Shown here one piece after another: positions 15,549-23,527 of a stretch of DNA of 32,135 nucleotides; within the stretch, counting starts at the first letter, position 1, and every line of letters starts with the position of its first letter. A program made the position numbers and the translations under genes. Source of the stretch: Acidobacteriota bacterium (GTDB lineage Bacteria > Acidobacteriota > Vicinamibacteria > Vicinamibacterales > UBA8438). The notes under the pieces are model-generated. The model saw only the letters and a program-made list of their open reading frames with translations, made no database searches and was not told the DNA's origin. The stretch lies in NCBI GenBank assembly GCA_026708265.1, contig JAPOVI010000012.1, positions 1 to 32,135 of the forward strand, written 5' to 3'.

Positions 15549-15762
15549 CCCTGTCGAGCGCCGCACGGACAGGGGCGCTGGAGATGATGGGGGCACCGGC
15601 GGGGACTTCGAACGCGGCCAGTCGACGCGGCGGGGCGGCCGGTTCGGTCGGCTCCGAGGCGCGGCGCTCCCTGTCCGACGGCACCGCCTGCGGCGGCTGG
15701 CTGATTGCGCCGTTCCGTGTTGCCCCGCGCGTTTCGTCGTCGAGGCTCACCCTCGTTCGCAT
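15535..15762 (-). CDS. Possible small ribbon-helix-helix-like ORF upstream of the EEP gene
   Basis: 75 residues from ATG 15762 to TGA 15535, overlapping the EEP start by 14 nt. It begins MRTRVSLDDE, very like the first strand of VapB-type ribbon-helix-helix antitoxins. The rest (a Pro-rich middle, then RRLAAFEVPAGAPIISSAP and a VRAALDRDGIV end) does not follow a full antitoxin. Codon third positions are mostly G or C, as in real genes here. A TATCAT box ends 6 nt before the ATG, so a leaderless transcript would start exactly on it and also serve the EEP gene. It may be a decayed antitoxin or chance. Confidence 0.35.
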   Translation of the reverse strand: MRTRVSLDDETRGATRNGAISQPPQAVPSDRERRASEPTEPAAPPRRLAAFEVPAGAPIISSAPVRAALDRDGIV

Positions 15763-15768
15763 CACGCC

Positions 15769-15774
15769 ATGATA
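15769..15774 (-). promoter_or_regulatory. Putative -10 box (TATCAT) of the small ORF/EEP unit
   Basis: TATCAT on the minus strand ends 6 nt before ATG 15762, the spacing expected for a leaderless mRNA. Confidence 0.35.
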
Positions 15775-15872
15775 CGGTGCGACGCACCTACGCGGTGCAG
15801 GCCGCCTCGGCCGCCACTCCGGGAGTGAGGTGCTCCGGCGCGTGGTTCGCGGGAGGCGGCTCGGCAGCTCGC

Positions 15873-15878
15873 TACAAT
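15873..15878 (+). promoter_or_regulatory. Putative -10 box (TACAAT) of the cyanophycinase-like gene
   Basis: GCTACAATCG lies 30 nt before ATG 15908. The resulting leader of about 23 nt carries a strong GGAGGAGG ribosome binding site (15897-15904). Confidence 0.5.
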
Positions 15879-15907
15879 CGCGGCACCCCGAACACCGGAG
15901 GAGGCAC

Positions 15908-16795
15908 ATGGTGAGGCGAGTCGTTTCCTGGCTGCTGGTCGCCGGCGCGCTGGCCGTGGTCGTCCCGCTCGACGCCCAGCAGGTCGGCCCTTCCCGGGGA
16001 GCGCTGGTGCTGGTCGGCGGCGCGATGCAGGATCCTGCCATCCTCGACCGCTTCCTCACGCTGGCCGGCGGTCCGGAAGCGCCTATCGTCCTCGTCCCGA
16101 CGGCCGGCGGGGCGGAATCCTACGGTCCGGACTGGCCGGGTGCGGCGGCTTTCCGCGCGGCCGGCGCGAGCCGGCTGACCGTGCTGCACACCACGGATCG
16201 CGCCACCGCGGACGCCGAGGGCTTCAGCGAGCCGATCCGCGAGGCGGGCGGCGTGTGGTTCGGCGGCGGCCGGCAGTGGCGGCTGGCCGACGCCTATCTC
16301 GACACCCGCGTGCATGACGAGCTGCGGCGGCTGCTCGACCGGGGCGGCGTCATCGGCGGCTCGTCCGCCGGCGCCACCATCCTCGGCTCGTACCTCGTCC
16401 GCGGCGACACGCGGACCAACACCATCATGATGGGCGACCACGAAGAGGGCTTCGGCCTGCTGCGCGACGTCGGCGTCGACCAGCACCTGCTGCGCCGCAA
16501 CCGGCACTTCGACATGGTCGAGGTCATCCGCGCGCGGCCCGAGCTGCTCGGCATCGGCATCGACGAGGACACCGCCATCGTCGTCCGCGGCGACACGTTC
16601 GAGGTCATCGGCAGCGGCTACGTCGCGATCTACGACCACACCCGCCGCCTGGATTCGGGCGCCCCGTTCTACTTCCTCTCCCCCGGCGACGCCTACGACC
16701 TGGCCTCCCGGCAGGCCTACCGCTCCGACCCCACGGGCCGCGTCCGTCCCCTGGAGCGCGTCGTCGCGGAGCCGTGGCCCGACGAGGCGCGCTGA
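15908..16795 (+). CDS. Secreted cyanophycinase-like serine peptidase (family S51)
   Basis: 295 residues from ATG 15908 with GGAGGAGG at 3 nt spacing. Signal peptide 1 to about 23 (ending PLDAQ). The S51 fold is shown by ALVLVGGAMQDPAILDRF (residues 32 onward), VWFGGGRQWRLADAY, the nucleophile elbow GVIGGSSAGATILG with Ser153, the GFGLLRDVGVDQHLLRRNR block carrying the conserved Asp-Gln-His, and GIGIDEDTAIVV. Cyanophycinases cut the arginine side-chain-linked aspartate backbone of cyanophycin to beta-Asp-Arg dipeptides; extracellular forms scavenge cyanophycin from other bacteria. Related secreted S51 members act on isoaspartyl peptides, so the exact substrate is open. Confidence 0.9.
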   Translation: MVRRVVSWLLVAGALAVVVPLDAQQVGPSRGALVLVGGAMQDPAILDRFLTLAGGPEAPIVLVPTAGGAESYGPDWPGAAAFRAAGASRLTVLHTTDRATADAEGFSEPIREAGGVWFGGGRQWRLADAYLDTRVHDELRRLLDRGGVIGGSSAGATILGSYLVRGDTRTNTIMMGDHEEGFGLLRDVGVDQHLLRRNRHFDMVEVIRARPELLGIGIDEDTAIVVRGDTFEVIGSGYVAIYDHTRRLDSGAPFYFLSPGDAYDLASRQAYRSDPTGRVRPLERVVAEPWPDEAR

Positions 16796-16924
16796 GTCCG
16801 CGGCGGACCCCTGGCGGCCGCTCCGGGTGCATCGCGTCGAATTCACTGAGCGGGGCGCGATGAAGCCGCGGCGGCCCGCTGGCGGCCGAGACTCGCCGCC
16901 TCCGGCCCGGGGCAGACGCGTGCC

Positions 16925-16930
16925 TATAAT
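16925..16930 (+). promoter_or_regulatory. Perfect -10 box (TATAAT) of the DUF6069 gene
   Basis: GCCTATAATGGC is a perfect consensus -10 hexamer in a very GC-rich spacer. It is 78 nt before ATG 17009. No -35 box matches at 16-18 nt spacing. Confidence 0.6.
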
Positions 16931-17008
16931 GGCTCCTTGCGCGGGCACACGACCGCACGCGCGCCGGTCCTGGCGCGGCGCCGCCCGTGCCACGAGTGGA
17001 GGTAGGAC

Positions 17009-17440
17009 ATGAGCGCGGAGCGACTGTCGGTGGCGGGACCGCGGGCCTGGGTGGTGTGGCTCCGAACGATTCTTGCGGCGGTGGCGGCCAACCTCGTCCT
17101 GCGGATAGCCGCGCTCGCCATCTTCGACATTCCGTCCGCGTTCGAGCCGCTGGCGGTGACGATGCCCACCATCTTCCTGACGGTGGTCGGCGTCGCTGCG
17201 GGGCTGGCCGTCGCCCTCGCGGTCGACAGCATGTCCGAGCAACCGGTGCCGCTGTTCCGGCGGATCGTCCTGGTCGCCCTGCTGGTCTCGCTGCTGCCGG
17301 ACCTCTACATGCTCACCGAGAGCGGGGCGGCGGCGTTCCCGGGGGCCACCGTGCCGGGCGTGATGACGCTGATGCTGCAGCACGTCGCGGCGGCCGCGAT
17401 CGTCTACTGGAGCGTGACGCGCCCGGTCGGCGCCGCCTGA
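17009..17440 (+). CDS. DUF6069-type four-helix membrane protein
   Basis: 143 residues from ATG 17009 with GGAGGTAGG just upstream. Four hydrophobic segments are visible: WLRTILAAVAANLVLRIAAL, TMPTIFLTVVGVAAGLAVAL, RRIVLVALLVSLLPDLYML and VPGVMTLMLQHVAAAAIVYW. The layout, with an Asn in the first helix, a Phe-Arg-Arg start to the third and a His in the fourth, fits DUF6069. No enzymatic motif; inner-membrane protein of unknown function. It is convergent with the lactonase-like gene. Confidence 0.75.
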   Translation: MSAERLSVAGPRAWVVWLRTILAAVAANLVLRIAALAIFDIPSAFEPLAVTMPTIFLTVVGVAAGLAVALAVDSMSEQPVPLFRRIVLVALLVSLLPDLYMLTESGAAAFPGATVPGVMTLMLQHVAAAAIVYWSVTRPVGAA

Positions 17441-17530
17441 GCGCCGGCCTCCGGATCCGCGAGAGAACCGCAGAGCGGAGCCCCGGGAGACGCCGCGCGC
17501 GCGAGCGCAGGTGCCGCGGGGCCGCCGGGC

Positions 17531-17550
17531 GTGCGGGCTGGCGCCCGCGC
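17531..17550 (-). terminator. GC hairpin behind the lactonase-like gene
   Basis: GCGGGC (17533-17538) and GCCCGC (17543-17548) form a perfect 6-bp stem with loop TGGC, extendable by a wobble pair, 3 bp beyond the stop codon. No T tract follows on either strand, so intrinsic termination is uncertain. It lies between convergent genes. Confidence 0.3.
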
Positions 17551-18414
17551 CTACTCGTAGTACGCGGGGGCCAGGTCGAGCTCCTGGAACAGGGCCAGGT
17601 CGTGCTCGATCCAGAAGGTCGCGCCCATCTCCTCCACGAAGGCCTCGACGCGCTCCATCGACGCCAGCGTCTCCTCCCGGTCGAAGTTGAAGGTGGGCAC
17701 GCGGCGGTCGGCGCGGCTCAGGCGGAAGTGGTAGAGGTCGCCCGAGAGCACGAGGGGACCGGTTTCGGCCAGGTCGAGGAAGAGTACCTGGTGGCCCGGC
17801 GTGTGGCCCGGAGCTGAAATGATGCGCACCCGGCCGTCGCCGAAGACGTCGTGGTCGCCGTCCAGGATCATGCGCTCGGCGTCGCGCAGGTTCTCGTAGA
17901 GCTCCGGCTGCGCGGCCGCCACCTCGATGCCGCCTCCGAACATCGCTTCGTACTCCGGCCCCTGCACCAGCCACGTGGCGCCGTCGACCTCGTTGGCCAC
18001 CCCGACGTGGTCGTAGTGCATGTGCGAGAAGGCGACGTAGTCCAGGGAGCCGAGGTCGAAGCCGAGGTCGAGCTCCGCCAACTGATCGGCCAGCGTCCGG
18101 TCGAGCCGCGTGTTGCCCACCCAGCCGTCCGTCTCGGCCATCGACGAGGGGAGCCCGCCGTCCCACAGCATGCGGCCGGCCGGGTGCTCGACTACGTAGC
18201 AGGGGACGATGAGCTCGCGCACGTCCGTCTCGTCGTCCCCGATGCTGAAGCGCTCGAGGGTGTCGAAGCGGATTTGGCCGCAGTTGAAGATGTAGAGCTT
18301 CAGCGTCGCTTCCGGGGTGGTCTGCGACGAGGGCCCCGGTGTCGCGATGACGCTGCCGCCGAAGCCTCCCCCCACCGCCAGGGCGATCGGGGCGAGCCAT
18401 GCGAATCTGGTCAT
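17551..18414 (-). CDS. Secreted metallo-beta-lactamase-fold hydrolase, N-acyl-homoserine-lactonase-like
   Basis: 287 residues from ATG 18414; a longer in-frame start at 18504 would place 30 uncharacteristic residues before the signal peptide. Signal peptide 1 to about 25. The zinc-binding set is complete: HMHYDH (131-136), then APGHTPGHQVLFLDL and LSGDLYHFR for the remaining His and bridging Asp, and a C-terminal WIEHDLALF. The N-terminal LKLYIFNCGQIRF and the WDGGLPSS segment are typical of the AttM/AiiB branch, which opens the lactone ring of acyl-homoserine lactones. Many relatives with this motif act on other lactones or esters, and export argues for an extracellular or periplasmic substrate. 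Confidence 0.88.
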   Translation of the reverse strand: MTRFAWLAPIALAVGGGFGGSVIATPGPSSQTTPEATLKLYIFNCGQIRFDTLERFSIGDDETDVRELIVPCYVVEHPAGRMLWDGGLPSSMAETDGWVGNTRLDRTLADQLAELDLGFDLGSLDYVAFSHMHYDHVGVANEVDGATWLVQGPEYEAMFGGGIEVAAAQPELYENLRDAERMILDGDHDVFGDGRVRIISAPGHTPGHQVLFLDLAETGPLVLSGDLYHFRLSRADRRVPTFNFDREETLASMERVEAFVEEMGATFWIEHDLALFQELDLAPAYYE

Positions 18415-18598
18415 GCGTCTGCCTGCGGAATTCGGATTTGACGGGGCCGGCGCGGCGACTCCCAGCGGAGCCGCCACGCCGGCCGATACGGGCGAAAGAG
18501 GCAATGGCGCGCGCTCCGCTCCCTCAGGGCGACGCGTTCCGCCGTCCGCGCGCGGATCGGTCGCGGCGCCCGGCGCACCGAACCGCCAAGTGGCGGGG

Positions 18599-19648
18599 CT
18601 ACTGACCCGCTTCGCGATCCTCGGCCCGCGCGCCGGCCAGCATGTTCATCAGGCCGTAGTTGCCCTCGTGGCAGGCGTACTCGTACATCGCGACGCCGCG
18701 CTTCATCGGCAGCGCCACCGTGAAGGGACGCGTGAAGGTGGTCGGATCGTCGACCGTGTACTCGTAGAGGAGCGTGTCGGCGTCGATCCGCGTGAAGCGC
18801 TCCGTGAGCCGGAGCGTCTCGCCGGTGCCCATCGCGGCGACGACGGACGGGTTGAAGCTGGCCGTCTGGTCGGTGAAGTTCGACGACTCCACGACCAGGG
18901 TGTCGCCCTCCCAGTAGCCGCGCGAGTCGCCCATCCACTGGCGCATGTCGTCCGGCAGGTGCGGGCGGCCGTCGAGCGGCACGATGCGCGCGTCGTGCAC
19001 CATCTCGTGCAGGATCGCGACGTGGTTGGCGGTCTGGAAGATCTGCAGGTTCTGGTTGTAGCCGCCCGGGATGATCGGCGGTCCGGTGTTGAAGCCGAGG
19101 AGGCAGCGCTCGGCCAGCCCGCGGTCCTCGGGGCCGTCCGTCCCGATGCCGCCGACACGGAAGCGGACGGGACGGGTCGACACGACGTCCTCCGCGTTCG
19201 CGGCTCCCCCCTGCTCCGCGACGCCCGGCTGCCGCGCCGGCACGCGGCCGTCGGGCGGGTCGATGATCAGCGAGGTCCGGCGGTCGTCGACCACGCCGGC
19301 ACCGCGATCGAACCAGAAGTCGTTGTAGGCACCGACATTGCCGCCGACCGGCAGCGGCTCGGTGCGGACCTCGCTCGGCGCGTCGGCCTCGGCGGCGCGC
19401 TGCACGGCCGCCGCCTCGATCTCCGCCGCTTCCTCCGGCGAGAGCACGGCCTGCTCCGCGCGGTCGTCCGGCCGCTGGAGGGGCGTCAGGGTCCGGAAGT
19501 CCCACACGCCCTGCAGGTCCGGCTGGCCGTCCGGCGTGCGCGGCAGCACGTACTCCGCCGACTCCTGCGCGGCGACCCACGCCGGCGCCACGAACGCGAC
19601 GAGCGCCAGCGCCAGCAGCCACCGCGACGCGACGTGTCGATTACCCAT
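18599..19648 (-). CDS. Secreted acidobacterial PDLQGVW-family protein (copy 2)
   Basis: 349 residues from ATG 19648, with GAGGAGG 7 nt before it. Signal peptide 1 to about 27 (ending WVAAQ). The mature protein starts EYVLPRTPDGQPDLQGVWDF and shares with copy 1 the blocks ILHEMVHDARIVPLDG, RGYWEGDTLVVESSNF, RLTERFTRIDADTL and YEYACHEGN, over essentially the whole length. It has a distinct middle insertion (EQGGAANAEDVVSTRPVRF) of unknown meaning. Function unknown; probably periplasmic. The paralogue lies about 5 kb away on the opposite strand, so this is an old duplication rather than a recent tandem copy. Confidence 0.8.
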   Translation of the reverse strand: MGNRHVASRWLLALALVAFVAPAWVAAQESAEYVLPRTPDGQPDLQGVWDFRTLTPLQRPDDRAEQAVLSPEEAAEIEAAAVQRAAEADAPSEVRTEPLPVGGNVGAYNDFWFDRGAGVVDDRRTSLIIDPPDGRVPARQPGVAEQGGAANAEDVVSTRPVRFRVGGIGTDGPEDRGLAERCLLGFNTGPPIIPGGYNQNLQIFQTANHVAILHEMVHDARIVPLDGRPHLPDDMRQWMGDSRGYWEGDTLVVESSNFTDQTASFNPSVVAAMGTGETLRLTERFTRIDADTLLYEYTVDDPTTFTRPFTVALPMKRGVAMYEYACHEGNYGLMNMLAGARAEDREAGQ

Positions 19649-19738
19649 CTGTAGCCTCCTCGTTCGACGCCCCGACGGGCGCGTTCGGTACCCCGGCGCC
19701 GGCGCGGCGCTCACTGCGTCGGCCGGCGGGATCCGCCT

Positions 19739-19744
19739 AGCATA
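19739..19744 (-). promoter_or_regulatory. Putative -10 box (TATGCT) of PDLQGVW copy 2
   Basis: GGTATGCTAGG on the minus strand, 90 nt before ATG 19648, in the 243-bp gap behind the AttH-like gene. No -35 box seen. Confidence 0.3.
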
Positions 19745-19891
19745 CCAAGAGCGAGCGCCGCCAAACCCGTCGCGGGCTCCGGTCCGACCCCCGCCCCAGC
19801 CCCCGCCGCCCCAGGAACTCGCGCCGCGGACCTCCACTGGGTTGCGTTCTGCCGCAAGCACCCGGGCGCATCGTGCCGCTCCGCATCGGGG

Positions 19892-21511
19892 TCAGCGCGG
19901 TTGCGGCGGGGTGGGGCGTCCCCGGAACGTCTCCGCGGCGCCGGCCGCGGTGAAGTCGACCTCCTCGTCCCCCACCCGGCCGCGAACGTGGTAGGCCGCG
20001 CGCATCTGGTGGAAGTCGAGGGCGTTGCCGATGGCGGCCCGGTCCATCCGGCTGACCACACGGTCCTCGACGCCGAGCGTCATCGTCAGGTCGAGCGCCC
20101 GGCTGCGCGCGCGGACGACGATCCGCTCCGGACCGCCGGTCGCGGCCCCGTCCCGCTCGTCGATCGTGACCCGCGTGGCGTACCCCACCGGCCCGTCGGG
20201 CCCGAGCGCGAGCAGGAAGCCCGGCATGTGCTCGGGGTCCGCCGCGTCGGCCGGCGGGTACACCCGCCCGTAGACGAACGAGAAGCCGCCGCCCGCCACC
20301 TGGCCCCACTGCCACGAGACGCCCTCCCAGTGCCCCCAGTTGTGATCGTGGTAGCCGCTGCCCCCGGCGAGGGAGAGCGTGCGCCCGCCCACGTCGAGCA
20401 CGCCGTCGAGCGAACCCGACATCACCGGCACGACGTAGCCGGTCGTCCAGCCGCGCGCACCGCGGATCGTGAACGGGGGCAGCGAGCGTCCCAAGTCGGG
20501 GTCCAGGAGGATCTCGCCGATGAGGCGGTCGGTGGTGGCGGTGGACGCCGCCCCCGGTCCACGGGAACCGGTCGGGGTCTCGTCCAGTCGCGGCGGGCCG
20601 ACCTCCGCATCGCCTGCCGTCGCCCCCGGCCCAGGCCCGGCCGGCGCTCGCTCGGCTCGCGGCGGGGCGACCTCCGCGTCGCCGGTGGCCAGCCCGGGCC
20701 CTCCGGCCGGCGCACCCGCCGCCGCCTCCTCCATCCGCGGCAGGTCGAGCGCGATCCGGTAGCGGCCGCCCTCCAGGCGCACCCGGCTGCGCCCGATGGT
20801 CAGATCGGGGGCCTCGGCGAGGACCTGCGCGGCGTCGACCTCCGCCGCCTCGCCCCAGGCGGTGCGCCGGCCGCCGTCGTCGAGCTGCAGGCGGACGCCG
20901 GCCAGCCGGCGGCCGGGCTCGTGCTCCGGCCCGACGAGGAACGTCAGGTAGAAGCGTGCGTCGCCCTGGCGGCCATTGAAGTACAGCCACTCGGCCCAGG
21001 AATCGGCCCGCGCCGGCACGTCCGGAATCGGGTGGAAGCGGTCCATGGCGCGCAGCACGTCGCCCGCATCGGGCGCCGTCCAGACGCGATCGCCCGGAGC
21101 GTCGATCCACGCGGCGACGCCGGAGGTCTCCTCGTCGCCCAGTCGCCGCTCCAGGCTCGGGATGCCCCCGCGCGCGGCGACCGGCACCGTGCGTCCGTCG
21201 TGGACGTCTCCGTCCCGGACGAGGTAGAGCGTGCGCCGCTCGTGCGGCACCGCGACCGTCACCCGGTCCGCGAACGCCGGGCGGTCGAGGACGCTCCCGA
21301 GCAGGAAGCGCGCGCTCGTCACGCGGCCCACGCTGCCGGCCACGACCAGGTCGCCGCCCCCGGCGAGGGCCGGCGCACCCGCCTGCTCCAGCATGACGAC
21401 GCCGATGCCGAGGAGATTGGCGATCACCGACACCCCGAGCCCGAAGCCTCCCGCCAGGACCGCGCTGCGGAGCTTGTGGGCGAGGAGCGCGCGGATGGCC
21501 AGCGTGATCAT
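19892..21511 (-). CDS. AttH/CrtC-like lipocalin-fold protein with N-terminal membrane anchor
   Basis: 539 residues from ATG 21511. Residues 1-42 ([20 protein letters not shown] onward) mimic the N-terminus of an FtsX-type permease and form one membrane helix. Two beta-rich lobes follow, around 140-260 and 326-530, with [10 protein letters not shown] in the first and [19 protein letters not shown] (387-405) in the second. These are hallmarks of the carotenoid 1,2-hydratase/AttH family. Between them is a Pro/Ala-rich linker (261-325) holding two copies of GDAEVxPPR. In Agrobacterium AttH is encoded with the AttEFG ABC transporter, and the same order is seen here. Its reaction in that system is unknown; some family members hydrate or cyclise isoprenoids. 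Last gene of the operon. Confidence 0.85.
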   Translation of the reverse strand: MITLAIRALLAHKLRSAVLAGGFGLGVSVIANLLGIGVVMLEQAGAPALAGGGDLVVAGSVGRVTSARFLLGSVLDRPAFADRVTVAVPHERRTLYLVRDGDVHDGRTVPVAARGGIPSLERRLGDEETSGVAAWIDAPGDRVWTAPDAGDVLRAMDRFHPIPDVPARADSWAEWLYFNGRQGDARFYLTFLVGPEHEPGRRLAGVRLQLDDGGRRTAWGEAAEVDAAQVLAEAPDLTIGRSRVRLEGGRYRIALDLPRMEEAAAGAPAGGPGLATGDAEVAPPRAERAPAGPGPGATAGDAEVGPPRLDETPTGSRGPGAASTATTDRLIGEILLDPDLGRSLPPFTIRGARGWTTGYVVPVMSGSLDGVLDVGGRTLSLAGGSGYHDHNWGHWEGVSWQWGQVAGGGFSFVYGRVYPPADAADPEHMPGFLLALGPDGPVGYATRVTIDERDGAATGGPERIVVRARSRALDLTMTLGVEDRVVSRMDRAAIGNALDFHQMRAAYHVRGRVGDEEVDFTAAGAAETFRGRPTPPQPR

Positions 21512-21619
21512 CGGGGCCGTTCCGGCTCCCGCTGGAACGCGCTCCGCAGCTTGTGGGCGAGCAGCGCGCGGATGGCCAGCGTGATCATCGCGGCTGCTCC
21601 GGCTCCCGCTGGAACGCGC
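21461..21619 (-). repeat. 77-bp tandem duplication across the ATPase/AttH-like junction
   Basis: Unit 21461-21537 and unit 21538-21614 match with only about six mismatches and a period of exactly 77 bp; for example AGCTTGTGGGCGA starts at 21471 and 21548. The unit spans the last codons of the ATPase gene and the first 17 or so codons of the AttH-like gene. Confidence 0.9.
21508..21588 (-). CDS. 26-residue ORF created by the tandem duplication
   Basis: ATG 21588 overlaps the ATPase stop codon (ATGA), and its TGA 21510-21508 overlaps the ATG of the AttH-like gene. The peptide begins [17 protein letters not shown], identical to the AttH-like N-terminus, and ends FQREPERPR, copying the ATPase C-terminus. 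Ribosomes finishing the ATPase gene would have to translate it to reach the next gene by coupling. It probably has no function of its own beyond passing on ribosomes. Confidence 0.5.
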   Translation of the reverse strand: MITLAIRALLAHKLRSAFQREPERPR

Positions 21620-22280
21620 CGTCGCGCATCCGGAGCCACCGTCCCGCGCGCCCGGCCAGCTCCAGGTCGTGCGTCACGACGACGACGGCGCTTCCGTCGC
21701 CATGGACCCGGTCGAGCAGGTCGGCGATCTGCCGGCCGCTCGCCTCGTCGAGCTCCCCCGTCGGCTCGTCCGCGAGCAGCAGCGCGGGGCGGTTGGCCAG
21801 CGCCCGGGCGATGGCCACGCGCTGCATCTCGCCGCCCGAGAGCTGCGCGGGCCGGTGGTCGGCGCGGTCGGTCAGGCCGACGTAGTCGAGCAGCTCGGCC
21901 GTCCGCCGGCGGCGCTCGGCGCGCGGGATGCCCGCCTCGCCCTGCGGCAGCTCGACGTTCTCCCACGCCGTCAGCATCGGCAGCAGGAAGAAGCGCTGGA
22001 AGATGAAGCCGATCCGCAGCAGCCGCAGGCGGCTCCGCTCGGCGTCGGAGAGCGCGGTCACCTCGCGGCCCTCGAAGCGCAGCGAGCCACCGGTGGGCGG
22101 CTCGACGCAGCCGAGGAGGTGCAGCAGCGTCGACTTGCCGCATCCCGACGGCCCGGAGACCGCCACATAGTCACCGGGGTCGATGCGCAACGAGACGCCC
22201 GACAGCGCCGTGACCGCCCGCGCCGGCATCGGAAACACCTTCGTCAGGTCGCGCGCCTCGACGAGCCCGTCCGCCGTCAC
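21585..22280 (-). CDS. ABC transporter ATPase, LolD/MacB type (AttE-like)
   Basis: 231 residues. The start GTG 22280 overlaps the TGA of the upstream permease (GTGA). All ATPase motifs are present: Walker [11 protein letters not shown]-loop region [21 protein letters not shown], signature [15 protein letters not shown], Walker [13 protein letters not shown] and switch His in VVVVTHD. Family-specific residues (LTKVF start, DEPTGELDE) place it in the LolD/MacB/YtrE group that powers FtsX-type permeases for lipoprotein, peptide or lipid extraction rather than classical import. It serves the two permeases encoded just upstream. The C-terminal tail FQREPEQPR lies in the 77-bp duplication. Confidence 0.95.
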   Translation of the reverse strand: MTADGLVEARDLTKVFPMPARAVTALSGVSLRIDPGDYVAVSGPSGCGKSTLLHLLGCVEPPTGGSLRFEGREVTALSDAERSRLRLLRIGFIFQRFFLLPMLTAWENVELPQGEAGIPRAERRRRTAELLDYVGLTDRADHRPAQLSGGEMQRVAIARALANRPALLLADEPTGELDEASGRQIADLLDRVHGDGSAVVVVTHDLELAGRAGRWLRMRDGAFQREPEQPR

Positions 22281-23527
22281 GAGACCACCTCCTCGCGCAG
22301 CGTGGCGGCGATCGGCAGCCGCGTGGCGAGGTGCATCGGGTAGAGCGCGGCGAGGACGGCGGTGGCGGCCAGCAGGGCGAGGTGCAGGACCAGGGCGCGC
22401 GGTTGGAACACGAAGAAGTGCAGCCCCGCCGGCATGCCGGGCATCGAGCGCAGGATGCCGTCCAGCCAGACCGCCAGGGCCGCCCCGAGCGGGAGCGCCA
22501 GCAGCCCGCCCGCCCCGACGATGGCGACCGATTCCGCCAGGAGATCCGTGGCGATCCGGCGCCGCGAGAATCCCAGCGCGCGCAGGGTTGCCACCTCGGC
22601 CAGCCGCTGATTCACGGACACCGTCAGGAGCGTCGTGACGAGCAGCAGCGCGAAGAAGAGCGTGACCGAGGCGAGCACGGACGAGATCTGCCGGAAGTAG
22701 TCGTTGCCCTCCTGCTGGAAGCGATCGACCAGCTCCGCGTTCGTGGCTACGAACACCTCGGGCAGGCTCCGCCGGATGGCGCGCGCGGCGGCGTCGGCCC
22801 CCGCCGTCGCGCCGGCACCGGTAACCGCGTGCGACGTGACGAGGATCATCTCCGCCTCGTCGGGGTCGACGTCGCCGCAGAGGTCGGCGAGGTCCGCCAG
22901 GCTCATGGCCGCCGTGAGCTCCGACGCGCTGTCGAACGAGAACGCCGCGATGCCGTTCACGCGGAACGTGATCGCCGGCGCCACGGCCCGCCCGCCGCCG
23001 CAGTCTCCGCGCAGCGTGACGCCGTCGCCGGGCGCTGTTCCGGTGGCCTCGGCGAAGGCGGCGTTGACGAGCACCGGTCGAGCGGACCCCGCCTGCACGT
23101 CGTCCAGCCGGCGCCCCTCGACGAGCGTCCACCCGGCGTTGGCGCCGGTCGGCGCTCCGATCACCGTCACGTCGCGGTCGGCGACGTCGGGCCGGTCGGT
23201 GCTGTCGGGACCGCCGCCGCCGCCGACGGTGGCGTCGCCGAGCCGCATGGGCACCGCCTGCGCCACCTCGGGCAGCACGGCGATGGCCGCAACGGCGGTC
23301 GACGCCTCCCGCAGGCGCGGGCCCCCGAACGGGATGCCGTCCATGGCGGTGACGCGCACGTCGAAGCCGGCGTCGTCCAGGAGGTCCTCCATCGCCACGA
23401 CGAGCCCGTTGGCGAGCAGCAGCATGTCGAACAGCAGCGCGCCGGTGGCGGCGACGCCGAGCACCCCGAGCAGGGTTCGGCCCGGCTGGCGGACGAGGCT
23501 GAGCCAGGCGAAGCGGAGGGATCTCAT
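22277..23527 (-). CDS. FtsX-type ABC permease
   Basis: 416 residues from ATG 23527, overlapping the previous permease stop (ATGA). The N-terminal helix follows LRFAWLSLVRQPGRTLLGVL. An extracytoplasmic domain of about 220 residues comes next (FDVRVTAMDGIPFGG and others), including a Cys pair (LRGDCGGG, LADLCGDVD). Three C-terminal helices carry the FtsX/MacB-like core: ISSVLASVTLFFALLLVTT, VNQRLAEVATLRALGFSRRR (the conserved coupling segment), and LALLAATAVLAALYPMHLA. It forms the membrane pore with the upstream permease and the downstream ATPase. Confidence 0.9.
   Translation of the reverse strand: MRSLRFAWLSLVRQPGRTLLGVLGVAATGALLFDMLLLANGLVVAMEDLLDDAGFDVRVTAMDGIPFGGPRLREASTAVAAIAVLPEVAQAVPMRLGDATVGGGGGPDSTDRPDVADRDVTVIGAPTGANAGWTLVEGRRLDDVQAGSARPVLVNAAFAEATGTAPGDGVTLRGDCGGGRAVAPAITFRVNGIAAFSFDSASELTAAMSLADLADLCGDVDPDEAEMILVTSHAVTGAGATAGADAAARAIRRSLPEVFVATNAELVDRFQQEGNDYFRQISSVLASVTLFFALLLVTTLLTVSVNQRLAEVATLRALGFSRRRIATDLLAESVAIVGAGGLLALPLGAALAVWLDGILRSMPGMPAGLHFFVFQPRALVLHLALLAATAVLAALYPMHLATRLPIAATLREEVVS

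Noticed and set aside
16799-16890. Two similar GC-rich stretches (CCGCGGCGG...TGGCGGCCG) and a CATCGCG/CGCGATG inverted pair
   Set aside because: Short, low in complexity and with a 19-nt loop; not distinguishable from chance at this G+C.
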